A stretch of 64,000 bases of DNA from Hygrophila difformis (Eukaryota; Streptophyta; Magnoliopsida; Lamiales; Acanthaceae): assembly GCA_030278955.1 (NCBI GenBank), contig JAOANR010000013.1, positions 43,374,191 through 43,438,190 on the forward strand, written 5' to 3'. This document shows, in pieces, positions 20,901-29,262 of the stretch. Position numbers and translations under genes: made by a program. Positions within the stretch are counted from its first letter, which is position 1, and every line of letters starts with the position of its first letter. The notes under the pieces are model-generated. The model did no database searches. It was not told the origin of the DNA and saw only the letters and a program-made list of their open reading frames with translations.

Positions 20901-22056
20901 GAAGTGGCAATTCGATCATTTGTACTCTCCCATCCCTCAACAGATTGTCTCCTCTATCACAGCAGCTCCCCCGCCTATACTTCATGACGCGCTCATGGAT
21001 ATTTGGTGTTGGAAAGAAGATCCTAAGGGAAAGTATTCAGTCTCGTCTGCATACAAACTCTTGCTACACAATATTGATGATGGTCAGGACTGGAAATGGT
21101 TGTGGGTATCATATGTTCCAGAAAAAATTTGTCATTTTATGTGGTTGTTATCTCATGCTTCGCTTCCCGTGAATGAGGTCCGATTTCAGCGGCATATGGC
21201 GACATCCCCACTGTGTACTTTGTGTGGTGTTCATCGAGAATCTTGGGCTCATTGCTTAATTTACTGTGATTGGGTGAAACAACTCTGGACCAACCTTCAC
21301 ATGCCTCTCCCCGATGATTTGGAAGATGTTCCTAAAAACGACATAAGGAGGCTATTACGGGCTCTTAGCCAGTTGTATGGGTTGCGGTTTATTGCTGCGT
21401 TATGGATAATATGGAAGGAACGCAATGCTAGGATTTTCCGGGGACATCAAAGTACGAATTGGTCCCTCCACCGCGAAATCCTTAGGCTTGCGGATCAAAT
21501 GGAGGCTGCCCGGACACCCTCCCAGAATCCCCATGGCTCTTCGCCTCGTCTGGTAAATTGGAATGAAAAGGGAGCCTGTGGGTATATCCTTCACGTAGAT
21601 GGAAGTTCCCTGGGAAATCCAGGCCGCTCTGGCTATGGCTTTGTTATTCGTAATGAGGATGGTCATTGGATTGGCGGAGGATGTGGATACCTGGGGTACA
21701 ACAACAATCTCTATGCGGAGGTTTCCGCTCTTCTGGCCGGATTGGAACATGTGGTGCAATTGGGAATTCGAAGGATCACTTGTTATTCGGATTCTCAAGT
21801 CACTCTTCGATTATTGGATACTAATTTTGATTATCACCTTCTTGCTGGTCTTCTCAAAAAGGTTAAGGATATTTGTCGCTCTATGGAGGCTTGCACAGTA
21901 CATCACATCCTTCGTGAAGGAAACCGAGTGGCCGATGCCCTGGCAAAACATGGGGCAGCGATTGAGGATTTCTACACTACTTGGGCCTTCCCCCCAGAGT
22001 TTGTCACTGCGGATTTGACCGCGGATGCTTCGGGAGTCTGGTTCCCTAGGATCTAG
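17977..22056 (+). CDS. LINE ORF2: endonuclease, reverse transcriptase, RNase H
   Basis: 1359 codons, uninterrupted, starting 27 bp after the ORF1 stop. N-terminal apurinic-type endonuclease (LKILSWNVGGIGG, LLEPQ, IIGDWNQI, SDHCPLLL near residues 5-235); reverse transcriptase (YSAPGPDGMPA, FRPITLCNVLYK, GLRQGDPIST and the catalytic FADDLILC); a C-terminal zinc-binding zf-RVT region (CHFMWLLSHASLP, CTLCG...CLIYC); and an RNase H domain (VDGSSLGNPGRSGYG, YAEVSALLAGL, CYSDSQV, REGNRVADALAKHG). All key acidic residues expected by eye are present, so this copy may still encode active enzyme despite the damaged ORF1. Confidence 0.95.
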   Translation: MFMDFRNLKILSWNVGGIGGKQSKLVLLDMLRRLKPDVIILLEPQIPFDKCQTLFSRAGYTPINIQEAIGRSGGIWILANNGNRFQIQIFDTRNRLITVRLSNGTTTWLASAIYASPRYGERSQDWDNIRQLSAIIDEPWMIIGDWNQIICSLDVRGGLYNVGRAEELTNVFYDCGLNTINSQGSLFTWSRASLFKRLDRAVGNLAWISTFPFGFVQTLPKLASDHCPLLLNCGKAPGNSSPLFRWEASWSLCEEYKTVVTTAWMAPANSIFQQISKVTEASLEFNRSHGKNFKWRKLKILNRLAGIARTLESVDSIRLTLLETELKKEYEAILAQEELHWFQRSRERWVRLGDRNTSYFHARANANRHRDRIHGIQLSDGSWCEDECLIRQHTYNYFSEIFARPNQTVSTRGDDGVDFAIPPLHPITADTAATTMAEVSEMEVENVVRDMSSYSAPGPDGMPAIFYKKHWDVVGNSVVAFVRQVFTDQAIPDNLARAFICLIPKIPSPVSLKDFRPITLCNVLYKMVTKILVTRLRPILQATISHEQSAFLPGRGSVDNAITLQEIMGYLALSRCKSRGVVLKIDIAKAYDNVRWDFLESCLHEMNLPEACIRLIMNCVSSPSYSIIWNGRPLDEFRPGKGLRQGDPISTYLFLLVMDKLSVMIRDLVRRGIWQPIRLPGSDIGISHLIFADDLILCSTVDRPSVQSVGRALQVFGEASGLKLNPHKSSAFISQSVPESTRLWISTHLHIPLVESLGPYLGFPMLTGRRRCSDFDFILHRIDARLDGWASKLLNKAGRLTLGRAVLSAIPTYFMQIHWIPESVCSAIDRKISRFLWKDKTGKGIHLVSWTATANLKAVGGLGIRRSRNMNVALLGKLLWDVLHSPQKTWVRLMREKLADRDVLLNPPAPGCSWTMRLLNKVIPLLREGYRFRLGNGMSLLWSAGWHQAMPLGPLLPYVAVQDLQLTVKDVIVNGKWQFDHLYSPIPQQIVSSITAAPPPILHDALMDIWCWKEDPKGKYSVSSAYKLLLHNIDDGQDWKWLWVSYVPEKICHFMWLLSHASLPVNEVRFQRHMATSPLCTLCGVHRESWAHCLIYCDWVKQLWTNLHMPLPDDLEDVPKNDIRRLLRALSQLYGLRFIAALWIIWKERNARIFRGHQSTNWSLHREILRLADQMEAARTPSQNPHGSSPRLVNWNEKGACGYILHVDGSSLGNPGRSGYGFVIRNEDGHWIGGGCGYLGYNNNLYAEVSALLAGLEHVVQLGIRRITCYSDSQVTLRLLDTNFDYHLLAGLLKKVKDICRSMEACTVHHILREGNRVADALAKHGAAIEDFYTTWAFPPEFVTADLTADASGVWFPRI

Positions 22057-22204
22057 ATTGCCCTGCTAAGTTTTTCTTTTTCTTCTTTTCCTTTTTCTTT
22101 GTATTTTACTCTTTTTTACCTGGCCTTCGGCTTCTCCAAAAAAAAAAAAAAAAAAAAAAAATTATTGTAAAATTATGTTATGGTCAAACTTATTTAAAAA
22201 TATA

Positions 22205-22464
22205 TTCCCTCCGTCTCATTTAAGATGTCTTGTTTGATTTTTGCACACAATCCAATGCACTTTTTAAATCGATCATATCTCAAAATATATATAAGTAAAA
22301 ATTATGTGAAATATATATTCTAAAACTACACGATTAGACGAATATAACAAGACCGAACTCAACTATTTTTTTTCAAATATTTACTTGCAATAATATTGAG
22401 TCAAAGTTAAACAATGAACAGTACCAAAAAGTCAAACAGGACGTCTGAAGTGGGACGGAGGGAG
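22205..22464. mobile_element. TA-flanked MITE (~260-bp family)
   Basis: Begins TTCCCTCCGTCTCATTTAAG and ends GTGGGACGGAGGGAG, with TA on both sides (22203-22204, 22465-22466). It carries the family core in antisense. Confidence 0.88.
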
Positions 22465-22542
22465 TATATTGTAATGAGCTAGATTGAATTGGGTCAAAAC
22501 AAACACTAGAAAAATATTACTATAATTTTTAGTGAATTTGTA

Positions 22543-22953
22543 GTTTTTTTTTTGTAACACAGCCTAAAAAGGCGGGCAAACAAGCAAAACAAAAAAGAAA
22601 AAACAAGGAAAAGAAAAAGAAAAAGCAAAGGAAAAGGAAAACAAAACAAATGACCATAAGGCTAACCGAACCACACTACTTGACCCTCATCACCGGAACA
22701 CCTCTCGCGTCACTATCCACCAAGCATCGAACATCATCCGGGGGTGCAGTCCAGCACGTGTAATGACTCGCACTCCTCACTGCCATCCCTGCAAGCGCAT
22801 CCGCCACTCGGTTCCCCTCCCGCAACACATGTCGAAGAACACACCCCCGCATCCCTCGAAGCAAAAGCCTGATGTCATTAATCAAAGGCCAATACACATG
22901 CCGCCGATCAACTTTATCTTTAACCAACCGGACCACTTCCAACGAATCAGCGT
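22543..22953 (-). mobile_element. 5'-truncated LINE stub (end of ORF2 and 3' UTR)
   Basis: The minus strand reads the tail of a LINE ORF2 RNase H domain: ADSLEVVRLVKDK, then HVLREGNRVADALAGMAV, to a stop at 22676. A ~100-bp 3' UTR follows, ending GCCTTTTTAGGC TGTGTTAC and an A tail (T run at 22543-22553). It is a different family from the LINE directly to its left. It opens in the middle of the RNase H, so it is a dead-on-arrival insertion. No target duplication was identified. Confidence 0.85.
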
Positions 22954-23385
22954 TTTCTTAAGAAGCGTTTCAGTAAGTGGTTTCTTAATAAACATATTAA
23001 AGTAAAAATGGTCAATTAAATTTTTTTTTTAAAAAAAAACCGAAGGAAGAGTATTTAGAGCAGAAAATATATTAAAAATTAAAAGAAAGAAAAAAAAAAA
23101 TTGAAAACTCAACTCGATGCTCTACGAATTTAAACTTAATACTTGATTGAATTATTTGAATTATTAGATTCGACTAAAATTTTTTTGAGTACGAGTAAAA
23201 AATTTAGGAATTCAATAAGGATTCGAGTTCGCACAATTCTACTAAGTAATCATGGGCAGCCCTACCGACAGGCTGAATTAATCGAAACATAATTTATTTA
23301 TTCTTTTGTTTTTGAGAAAAAAAAGAAAAGAAAAGAAGAAAAAACACAGCCCTACCGTAATAAACAGAGATTAATTAATTATCAA
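22954..23385. other. Intergenic, no gene; TCGAGT-rich stretch
   Basis: Contains A runs and a stretch rich in TCGA / GAGTTCG motifs (23110-23245), similar in style to 16600-16700 on the other side of the LINEs. Possibly two ends of one old element split by LINE insertions, but I cannot prove it. Confidence 0.3.
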
Positions 23386-23517
23386 CATAGTCCAAGTGAT
23401 TAAGTTCCTTGACTTCCAACGGAAGGTTGGAGGTTCGATTCCCCACCGGTCCTCTATCCCTCTCTTTTATTTCCTTTGTAATTGTGTGACATGAGCTCCC
23501 ACCACCCCTTTCCAGGC
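23386..23517 (+). mobile_element. tRNA-derived SINE, 3'-truncated
   Basis: Box A region ATAGTCCAAGTGATTAAG, box B GGTTCGATTCC, then CTCTTTTATTTCCTTTG, TAATTGTGTGACATGAGC and ACCACCCCTTTCCAGG. It closely follows the SINE at 16333 but stops before the 3' hairpin and A tail, running directly into a MITE fragment. Confidence 0.75.
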
Positions 23518-23738
23518 CACGTAGTTCAATTCACATTTTAAATCATTAATATCTCAAGTTTGGTACTAGTAAACATTTTAAGAGTTCGATATTTAAAAAC
23601 TACTCGATAAGGCGAACCTAACAAGATCCCACTTGACTATATTTTAACTAGTATAACTATGATAAAACTTTAAGTCAAAATGTATGGGTGAATAGTAGCC
23701 AATTTATAAACACTTCGACTGATAAAAAACGGAGGAAG
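23518..23738. mobile_element. TA-type MITE fragment (~260-bp family), left end missing
   Basis: The right end AAAAAACGGAGGAAG followed by TA, and the family interior (CACATTTTAAATCATTAAT, ACTACTCGATAAGGCGAACC), are present. The first ~50 bp are absent and replaced by the SINE end. Confidence 0.65.
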
Positions 23739-23740
23739 TA

Positions 23741-24577
23741 ATAGGATAAAATATATAGTAATTGAGGATGGAGTGTAACGGGCTAATGGCCCAATGGGTA
23801 GTAATCCAGGCCCAATATTTGCGTGTATCAACAAGAAAAATGTTTAGCCCAAATGTAGACGAAAGAGAAAAACGAGAATTGACCCAAGATATATATGGAC
23901 TTAGCCTCAAGGGAAAATTCTACTTTTGTCACCATAAAATTTCTCTCACTTTTGATTCCAAATTTATAAAATTTTTAGTTTTGGTCTCATTAGATAATTA
24001 TTTTTTCCACATTTAGTCATTCATTCTATTTTTTAAGATAAAATATTAATTGAGGTCAATGTTCAGTATTTAAAATTTTATTTATTTACAAAATACCCAC
24101 CATCCAATTTAAAACCCATAACTCATTAATTAAATCCAATTTTATTCATTTGTACAAATAAAATTTATTTTGAATTTAATAAAAGTAAAATATTTAATAA
24201 ATTTAAATTTTAAATTTTTGAATAAATGTATTTATGAGTTTGTTAAATACGATATTTAAATTAATATTTTTAAATAAAATTCAAACATAAAAGAAAAATA
24301 TTAAATGCAATACACATAATAAAATATTTCAAATTTATAAAAATTTGAAAATTATTATTTGACTAGATTTTTGTCCCGCGCTCCGCGGACGAGTGTTAAT
24401 TTTTTTTATACAAGCTAATATTAACTCGATTAATTTAAAATGATAGATTATATTATTTTAATAGATAAATTTTAAAAAATTGCACATTGACACATATGAA
24501 TATTTTTTCTTTAAAATATACCGATGGACCAAAAGTGGAAAAAATAGTTAACTTATGGGACTAATAGTGGACATTTC
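23741..24577. other. Intergenic, very AT-rich, no gene seen
   Basis: Long AT-rich region. One short GC island TCCCGCGCTCCGCGGACGAG lies at 24374. The open frame at 23762-24016 has no recognisable product. Confidence 0.35.
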
Positions 24578-24585
24578 ATAAACTT

Positions 24586-25317
24586 AAGGATGGCAAAAAA
24601 GCTCATACCCAATGGGGAAAACCGAAAACCGAATTTTCGGTATGGTTTTGGGGGAGAATTATTGAGGATGGGCCGGGGATTGGGGATTTTTTCAGGGATT
24701 CTTTTGGGGACGGGGATGGGGATGGTGGAAGTAGTCCCCGCCCGGCACATCCCTGATATATTTAGTATATTATTTATTATATATTTATATATTATAGTTA
24801 ATATTTTATACATTATATTTTTTAAATTTACTATTCAATCCAAAATAATTACAAAATGGATGAGAACTTGACATATATACTCTATAATTAGTATAGAATG
24901 GACTCTCACCACCAATTTATTTGGTCTTTTGGCTTCGCAAAATAAAAAATAATTACTAAAACTCATTTATTTAATTGGTTGATTATATATTAGAAACAAA
25001 TATGAAATTTTGATGTGGATTATGGTTTATTGTTAAACAATACATTTGTGTGTTTTAGTATTATAATTTATGAAATTGAAAAATAGCTTGAATAATATGA
25101 ATTTGGTCCTCCTAATTACCGAAAAAATTAAAAATTGGCTTGTAAGTAAATCCCCGATAAGATCCCCGATGGGGATCGGGGAAATTATGATACCCGTTGG
25201 GGATCCCGATATGATCCCCGACAGGGAACGAGCCGGTTTTGAGGACTAAAAATGCTAACGTTTTTGGGGATGGGGACGCTACTCCCCACCCCAAAACCGG
25301 CCCATTGCCATTCCTTG
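24586..25317. mobile_element. hAT-type non-autonomous element with GGGGATCCCC-rich ends
   Basis: A 732-bp element with ends AAGGATGGCAA and, complemented, CAAGGAATGGCAA, flanked by ATAAACTT on both sides (24578-24585 and 25318-25325). The arms are G-rich on the left and C-rich on the right, with many GGGGAT / ATCCCC units. The centre is AT-rich and non-coding. The reading frames across it are accidental. Confidence 0.75.
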
Positions 25318-25431
25318 ATAAACTTAGGACAAAAAGTGGGTGAGAGAAAATCTTATCGGACCAAAAATGCATTTTTCCCTATCCTAAAAGATATGAAATT
25401 AATTGGAGTATTAATTACTACTGTGGGCATG

Positions 25432-25680
25432 TTTGGGAATTAGTTGTTAGTTGTTGACTGATTTTGTGAGTAATAATGAGTTAAAATTAGCTGTTTGATA
25501 ATTTCTAGACTAACTTTTTACCTAGAATTAGCTAAAATCCAAAATGTTGCTATTTGCAGCGGTTTCAAAAAGAGCTGATTGAACACTGTTTTTAGTTATT
25601 TTTGTCTTTTTAAATAAGTTAATTTTCTTAAATTGTCTCACAAAAAGCTAATTCTGAGTTCTTTGTTTCGCCAAACAGGG
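25432..25680. mobile_element. MITE, TTTGGGAATTAG family, copy 1
   Basis: Left end GTTTGGGAATTAGTTGTTAG. The interior shares GCTATTTGCAGCGGTTTC, AAAAAGAGCTGATTGAACA and TGTCTCACAAAAAGCTAATT with an inverted copy at 56262-56522. Right end CGCCAAACAGGG. Non-coding. Confidence 0.6.
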
Positions 25681-25861
25681 TCTGTAATTTTTTTATGACA
25701 AATTACTATTGTAATTTAATCATAAATAATATAGAAGGAAAAAGTTTATTTATATGTGTTTTTTTTTCCTTTTTTTTTTAAAAAAAATGTGAGAATGGTT
25801 TAATTATAGTTAATGTTTGAAATATTTCGAAAATGAAACTTAATCCCAGTAGCTATTTCTT

Positions 25862-25940
25862 CTGCTTCCAACAATAAGTTGAGGGTTCAATTCCTACCTA
25901 CTACCCATCTATCCCCGTTACTTTTGTGTGGCTTTTGCGA
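25862..25940 (+). mobile_element. Degenerate SINE fragment
   Basis: Keeps a box-B-like GGGTTCAATTCC, then CTATCCCCGTTACTTTTGTG, in the order of the SINE family in this window. The head and tail are not recognisable. Confidence 0.35.
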
Positions 25941-26029
25941 ACATAGTTGTAAATGTTTATTATTTTTTTTTAATTAATAAAAAATGTTTGAAATATTTCA
26001 TTTATTCAATTCGCGTGTATACTGACGTT

Positions 26030-26045
26030 TTTTTTTCGAAGAGCT
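26030..26045 (-). mobile_element. Ultra-short retroposon insertion with 16-bp target duplication
   Basis: A 16-bp insert lies between two copies of CGTGTATACTGACGTT (26014-26029 and 26046-26061). On the minus strand the insert reads AGCTCTTCG followed by A's, much like the last bases of the SINE at 16333 (GGCTCTTCC plus A's). It looks like an extreme 5' truncation of a LINE/SINE insertion. Confidence 0.7.
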
Positions 26046-26212
26046 CGTGTATACTGACGTTGGGTATGGCCGTATGGGCCACAATTTGTACAAAATGTCA
26101 AAACGCTAAACAACATGCAATAAAACTATTGAATTTTTCCAACAAGGAGTAGAAAATTAGCTGCAAGCGATAAGGCATTTCAAAACTACTACACGCACTG
26201 CCCTAGAGTCAG

Positions 26213-27370
26213 TCAACTCACCGAACGCACCTCAAAAAATCCACGATTCGCCACCGTAATAACTCGCTCCAACTCGCCAATCCCTACCTCCGCACACGTA
26301 AGCACCATCCTCTCCGCAACGGCCGACTCACGCGCCGCCACGTTCCTCACGCTCCACCACCTCAACCCTTCGCCGACCTTCACCTCGCACGCCACCACCT
26401 CCGCCGCGTTCCACTCATCACTGCTGTACACATACACGGTATCCCCGGCCACCCGAATATCCACCGAACCATCCCCAAAGCTTCCGCTCCTCAGCTTCTC
26501 CACATACTCCGCCGGCATTTCTCCCATCTCTCCGCACCTCATTCCCTCCCGATCAATCCTCCAGATCTTAATTTGCTCCACATTCCCATCGATTCGGCAC
26601 AGACCGACCAAAATTAGGCCGCCGTTGGTGAATCCAACGTTGTGGATCGCCACGGGTTGACCCGCATCCAGACGGAAGGGTCCGGTCCACGATTCGGACC
26701 TCAGGTCGAACAAATAGGTCGACCCGGACTCCTTATCGGCGACGATGAGCTCCTCCGCCGTAGCGGCGATCGAGAGCCACGGAGTGGACGCCGAGTCTCG
26801 CAAACTCAGCGGCATTGAGTCGCACGCGCGCCATTCGCGGGTGCGGAGGTCGTAAATCTCAACAGCCATCGGATCGTCCTCGAAATCGCATCCGCCGCCG
26901 GCGATCACGACGTTGTTCCCCATCAGCGCGACGATCGGGTCCCTCCGCCACACGCGGGGGACCCGGGCGTGGTGCCAGTCGAAATTAAGAGGATCGAAGG
27001 AGAACGAGAAGCGGGAAGGCGAGAGCATGTAGAGGAAATTGGAGTGCGAGGATTTGAGCGGTGAAACGTAGTCCACCGGCGGGCGGGGGACGGCGATCCA
27101 GATGTCGGAGCGTGGATCGTACGCGTGTGTGGTGGTGGTGTACGGAGAGCGCGTGGCCTGCGTGTGGAGGATGAGCCACGGCCGTGGTTTGTTCTGGTGG
27201 CGGAGGGATGAGCAGACGGCGGTGCGCCATGATTTGGACACGTGGGAGGCGGAGACTAAGTCAAGGAGCGGTACCTGTGAGAAGACGGTCTCCAATATGT
27301 CGGCGTGAATGTCAACCTCTCCGTCGCCGTCGACGAGGATGGGCTGATTCTGTTTCCCGGCTGCGGCCAT
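26213..27370 (-). CDS. F-box/kelch-repeat protein, At1g23390 (KFB-CHS)-like
   Basis: 385 codons in a single exon, GC-richer than its surroundings. The N-terminal F-box (about residues 20-58: ILETVFSQVPLLDLVSASHVSKSW) would bind SKP1 in an SCF ubiquitin ligase. A five- or six-blade kelch-like region follows (YDPRSDIWIAVPRPP, VVIAGGGCDFEDDPMAVEIYDL, TREWRACDSMP, YLFDLRSESWTGPF, GGLILVGLCRIDG), the substrate-binding part. The wording, length and lack of introns match Arabidopsis At1g23390 as I remember it, a kelch F-box protein reported to direct chalcone synthase turnover. The identical role here is inference. The ATG at 27370 begins the conserved protein. Confidence 0.92.
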   Translation of the reverse strand: MAAAGKQNQPILVDGDGEVDIHADILETVFSQVPLLDLVSASHVSKSWRTAVCSSLRHQNKPRPWLILHTQATRSPYTTTTHAYDPRSDIWIAVPRPPVDYVSPLKSSHSNFLYMLSPSRFSFSFDPLNFDWHHARVPRVWRRDPIVALMGNNVVIAGGGCDFEDDPMAVEIYDLRTREWRACDSMPLSLRDSASTPWLSIAATAEELIVADKESGSTYLFDLRSESWTGPFRLDAGQPVAIHNVGFTNGGLILVGLCRIDGNVEQIKIWRIDREGMRCGEMGEMPAEYVEKLRSGSFGDGSVDIRVAGDTVYVYSSDEWNAAEVVACEVKVGEGLRWWSVRNVAARESAVAERMVLTCAEVGIGELERVITVANRGFFEVRSVS

Positions 27371-27480
27371 TAAAAAAGTACTAATTGAACAGTCAAACTA
27401 GGGATTGGGGAAGGCGTCTTTGAGTTGCTTATTTGGATTCTGGGTCATTTATAGTACACCACTGCACTGTGCCTCCCAAG
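27371..27480 (-). promoter_or_regulatory. F-box gene promoter with TATA-like site
   Basis: The minus strand has CTATAAATG at 27446-27454, about 75 bp upstream of the start codon, which would give a short leader. A cluster of TA-flanked MITEs begins directly upstream at 27490. Confidence 0.45.
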
Positions 27481-27489
27481 TCCAACATA

Positions 27490-27966
27490 CTCCCTCCGCG
27501 AAATATGACTACTTTCTTTTGGGCACGGTAATTTAAGTAGGGAAGTGAAGTAGTTAAAGTGGTGTAAACATTTTGTGTTTAAGATTCTAATGAATTTTGA
27601 TATTGTTTATTGTTTAACTTTGACCTTATATTATGTAATGATACAATTAGAGAAAAATATTCAAGTTTGATCTTGTTAGACTCGTCTAATCGTGTAGTTT
27701 CATAATATATATTTTATACAATTTTTATTTGTACCAAATTTAAAATATTAAAAATTAAAGAAATACTAGGGACTTTGGGTAAAAAAATAAAAGTGCATTG
27801 GAATTTGTGCAGAATAGTAAAAGTGAACATTTTTAATGTAATTTGACAACAATTAAAATTCTAATCCAAGTTATATTATTTTATTTTATCTAAAAATGGA
27901 AAGTGACCAAATTTCGTGGGACACCCTAAAAAGGAATAGTGACAAAATTTCATTGGACGGAGAGAG
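27490..27966. mobile_element. TA-flanked MITE (~190-bp family) containing a nested MITE
   Basis: Outer ends CTCCCTCCGCGAAATATGAC and, complemented, CTCTCTCCGTCCAATGAAA, with TA at both borders. GGGCACGGTAATTTAAG near the left end marks the ~190-bp family (compare 40023-40212). The middle, about 27585-27835, is a member of the ~260-bp family (CAAGTTTGATCTTGTTAGAC, GTGCATTGGAATTTGTGCAG). Confidence 0.65.
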
Positions 27967-27994
27967 TAATAAGGAGTGACCCCATTTTATTTTA

Positions 27995-28576
27995 CTCCGT
28001 CGGTGCCGTTAATAATATCCCAAAATTTTTGGGCACGGTATTTTATGTGGGAATGATTAGTATTTGATTTAGGGGTAAATTAGTATTTAAGTGAGGGTAA
28101 ACTAGGAATTTATGTGATGTTATTTGAATAGGTATGAATTTTTAATTAATTTACTTATGTTTGATATGATAGTTGTGTGTTTGAAATTTTAATCTGTCCC
28201 ACTTTAGTTGTCTTGTTTGCTTTTTGGCACTGTTCATTGTGTAACTTTGACTCAACATTATTGCAAGTATATATTTAAAGAAAAATAGTCGAGTTTGGTT
28301 TTGTTAGAATCGTAAAATCATGTAGTTTTAAAATATATATTTTACATAATTTTTTATTGTACATATTTTGAGATATTAACGATTGAAAATATGTATTGGA
28401 TTGTGTATAGAAATGAAACAAGACATGTTAAATGGAACTGAGGGAGTATTTATTTATTGATGTGATGTGATGAGAGAGTTTTGTAATTAAAGTGTATAAT
28501 TATTTGCTTAAAGGGAATGTGACAATTGTAATGAGCCAAATATAAAAGTGAAACAGAATTAGTGGGACGGAGGGAG
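27995..28576. mobile_element. TA-flanked MITE (~190-bp family) split by a nested MITE
   Basis: The left end CTCCGTCGGTGCCGTTAAT with TTTTTGGGCACGGTATTTTA and the right end TTAGTGGGACGGAGGGAG belong to the ~190-bp family, with TA on both sides (27993-27994, 28577-28578). It is interrupted by the copy at 28192-28446. Confidence 0.7.
28192..28446. mobile_element. ~260-bp family MITE nested in the 27995-28576 MITE
   Basis: The family interior is clear (CTGTCCCACTTTAGTTGTC, ATAGTCGAGTTTGGTTTTG, GATATTAACGATTGAAAAT) and the right end AACTGAGGGAG is followed by TA. The first bases of the left end are lost. Confidence 0.7.
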
Positions 28577-28638
28577 TATTTTTTTTTCTATGTGCCCAAA
28601 AAAAAAAGAGAGTAAGAGTTCATGCCACATCAATTATA

Positions 28639-28894
28639 CTCCCTTCATCCCAGTTTAGTTGTCTTGTTTGATTTTTAAGCATTGTGCATTATTTAACTTT
28701 GACTTAACATTATTGCAAGTATATATTTGAAAAAAATAGTCGAGTTGGGTTTGTTAGGACCGTAAAATCATGTAGTTTTAGAATGTATATTTTACATATT
28801 TTTTATTGTACATATTTTGAATATCAACGATTAAAAATGTGCATTCGATTGTGTGCAGAAATGCAACAAAACATGTTAAATGAGACAGAGGGAG
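28639..28894. mobile_element. TA-flanked MITE (~260-bp family)
   Basis: Begins CTCCCTTCATCCCAGTTTAG and ends AATGAGACAGAGGGAG, between TA dinucleotides. It is closely related to the neighbouring nested copy at 28192, both having the AGTTGTCTTGTTTG start. Confidence 0.8.
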
Positions 28895-29254
28895 TAAACG
28901 GACAATGGGGAAGTAATAAGAGATCGGAGGAACGAAATTCCCAACTTGAACTTCGAAAGTTAGGGGATTGAGATTTGAGAGTGACCCGATTTTTTTGAAC
29001 AGATTTTGTACAATAGGAGTATAATATTTTAAGATATTAAATGAATGGAACTCATTTAAGGAGTGTGGAATTGAAGAGAAAAAAGGAGTTGTGAATACTT
29101 TCATTTAATTAAATACTATAAATGAGTCCACCACAATTTTCCAAAGCTAAATAAAATGAAATTGGTACTACTTGCTCGGTCATTCATTTGAATGGTTCTG
29201 TTTGAAGTAAGTACCAGCATGAAGGGAAAAAAAGGAAAAAAAAAAAAAAAAAGG
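28895..29254. other. Intergenic, no gene seen
   Basis: AT-rich, with an A run at 29227-29252. No gene or bounded repeat. Confidence 0.3.
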
Positions 29255-29262
29255 GTTAAAAC

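Larger units (their letters stand above)
16820..22161 (+). mobile_element. L1-clade LINE, 5'-truncated, ORF2 intact, A tail present
   Basis: Non-LTR retrotransposon with partial ORF1, full ORF2, a short 3' region and a ~24-base A tail (22138-22161). ORF1 starts abruptly in the middle of its usual N-terminal domain, so the 5' end was lost, as is common in target-primed reverse transcription. Just before the tail is a small hairpin (GGCC TTC GGCT, one G-U pair). I could not identify a target duplication. Confidence 0.92.

Noticed and set aside
26985..27384. Antisense and alternate-frame open frames over the F-box gene
   Set aside because: They are shadows of the GC-rich F-box coding frame.
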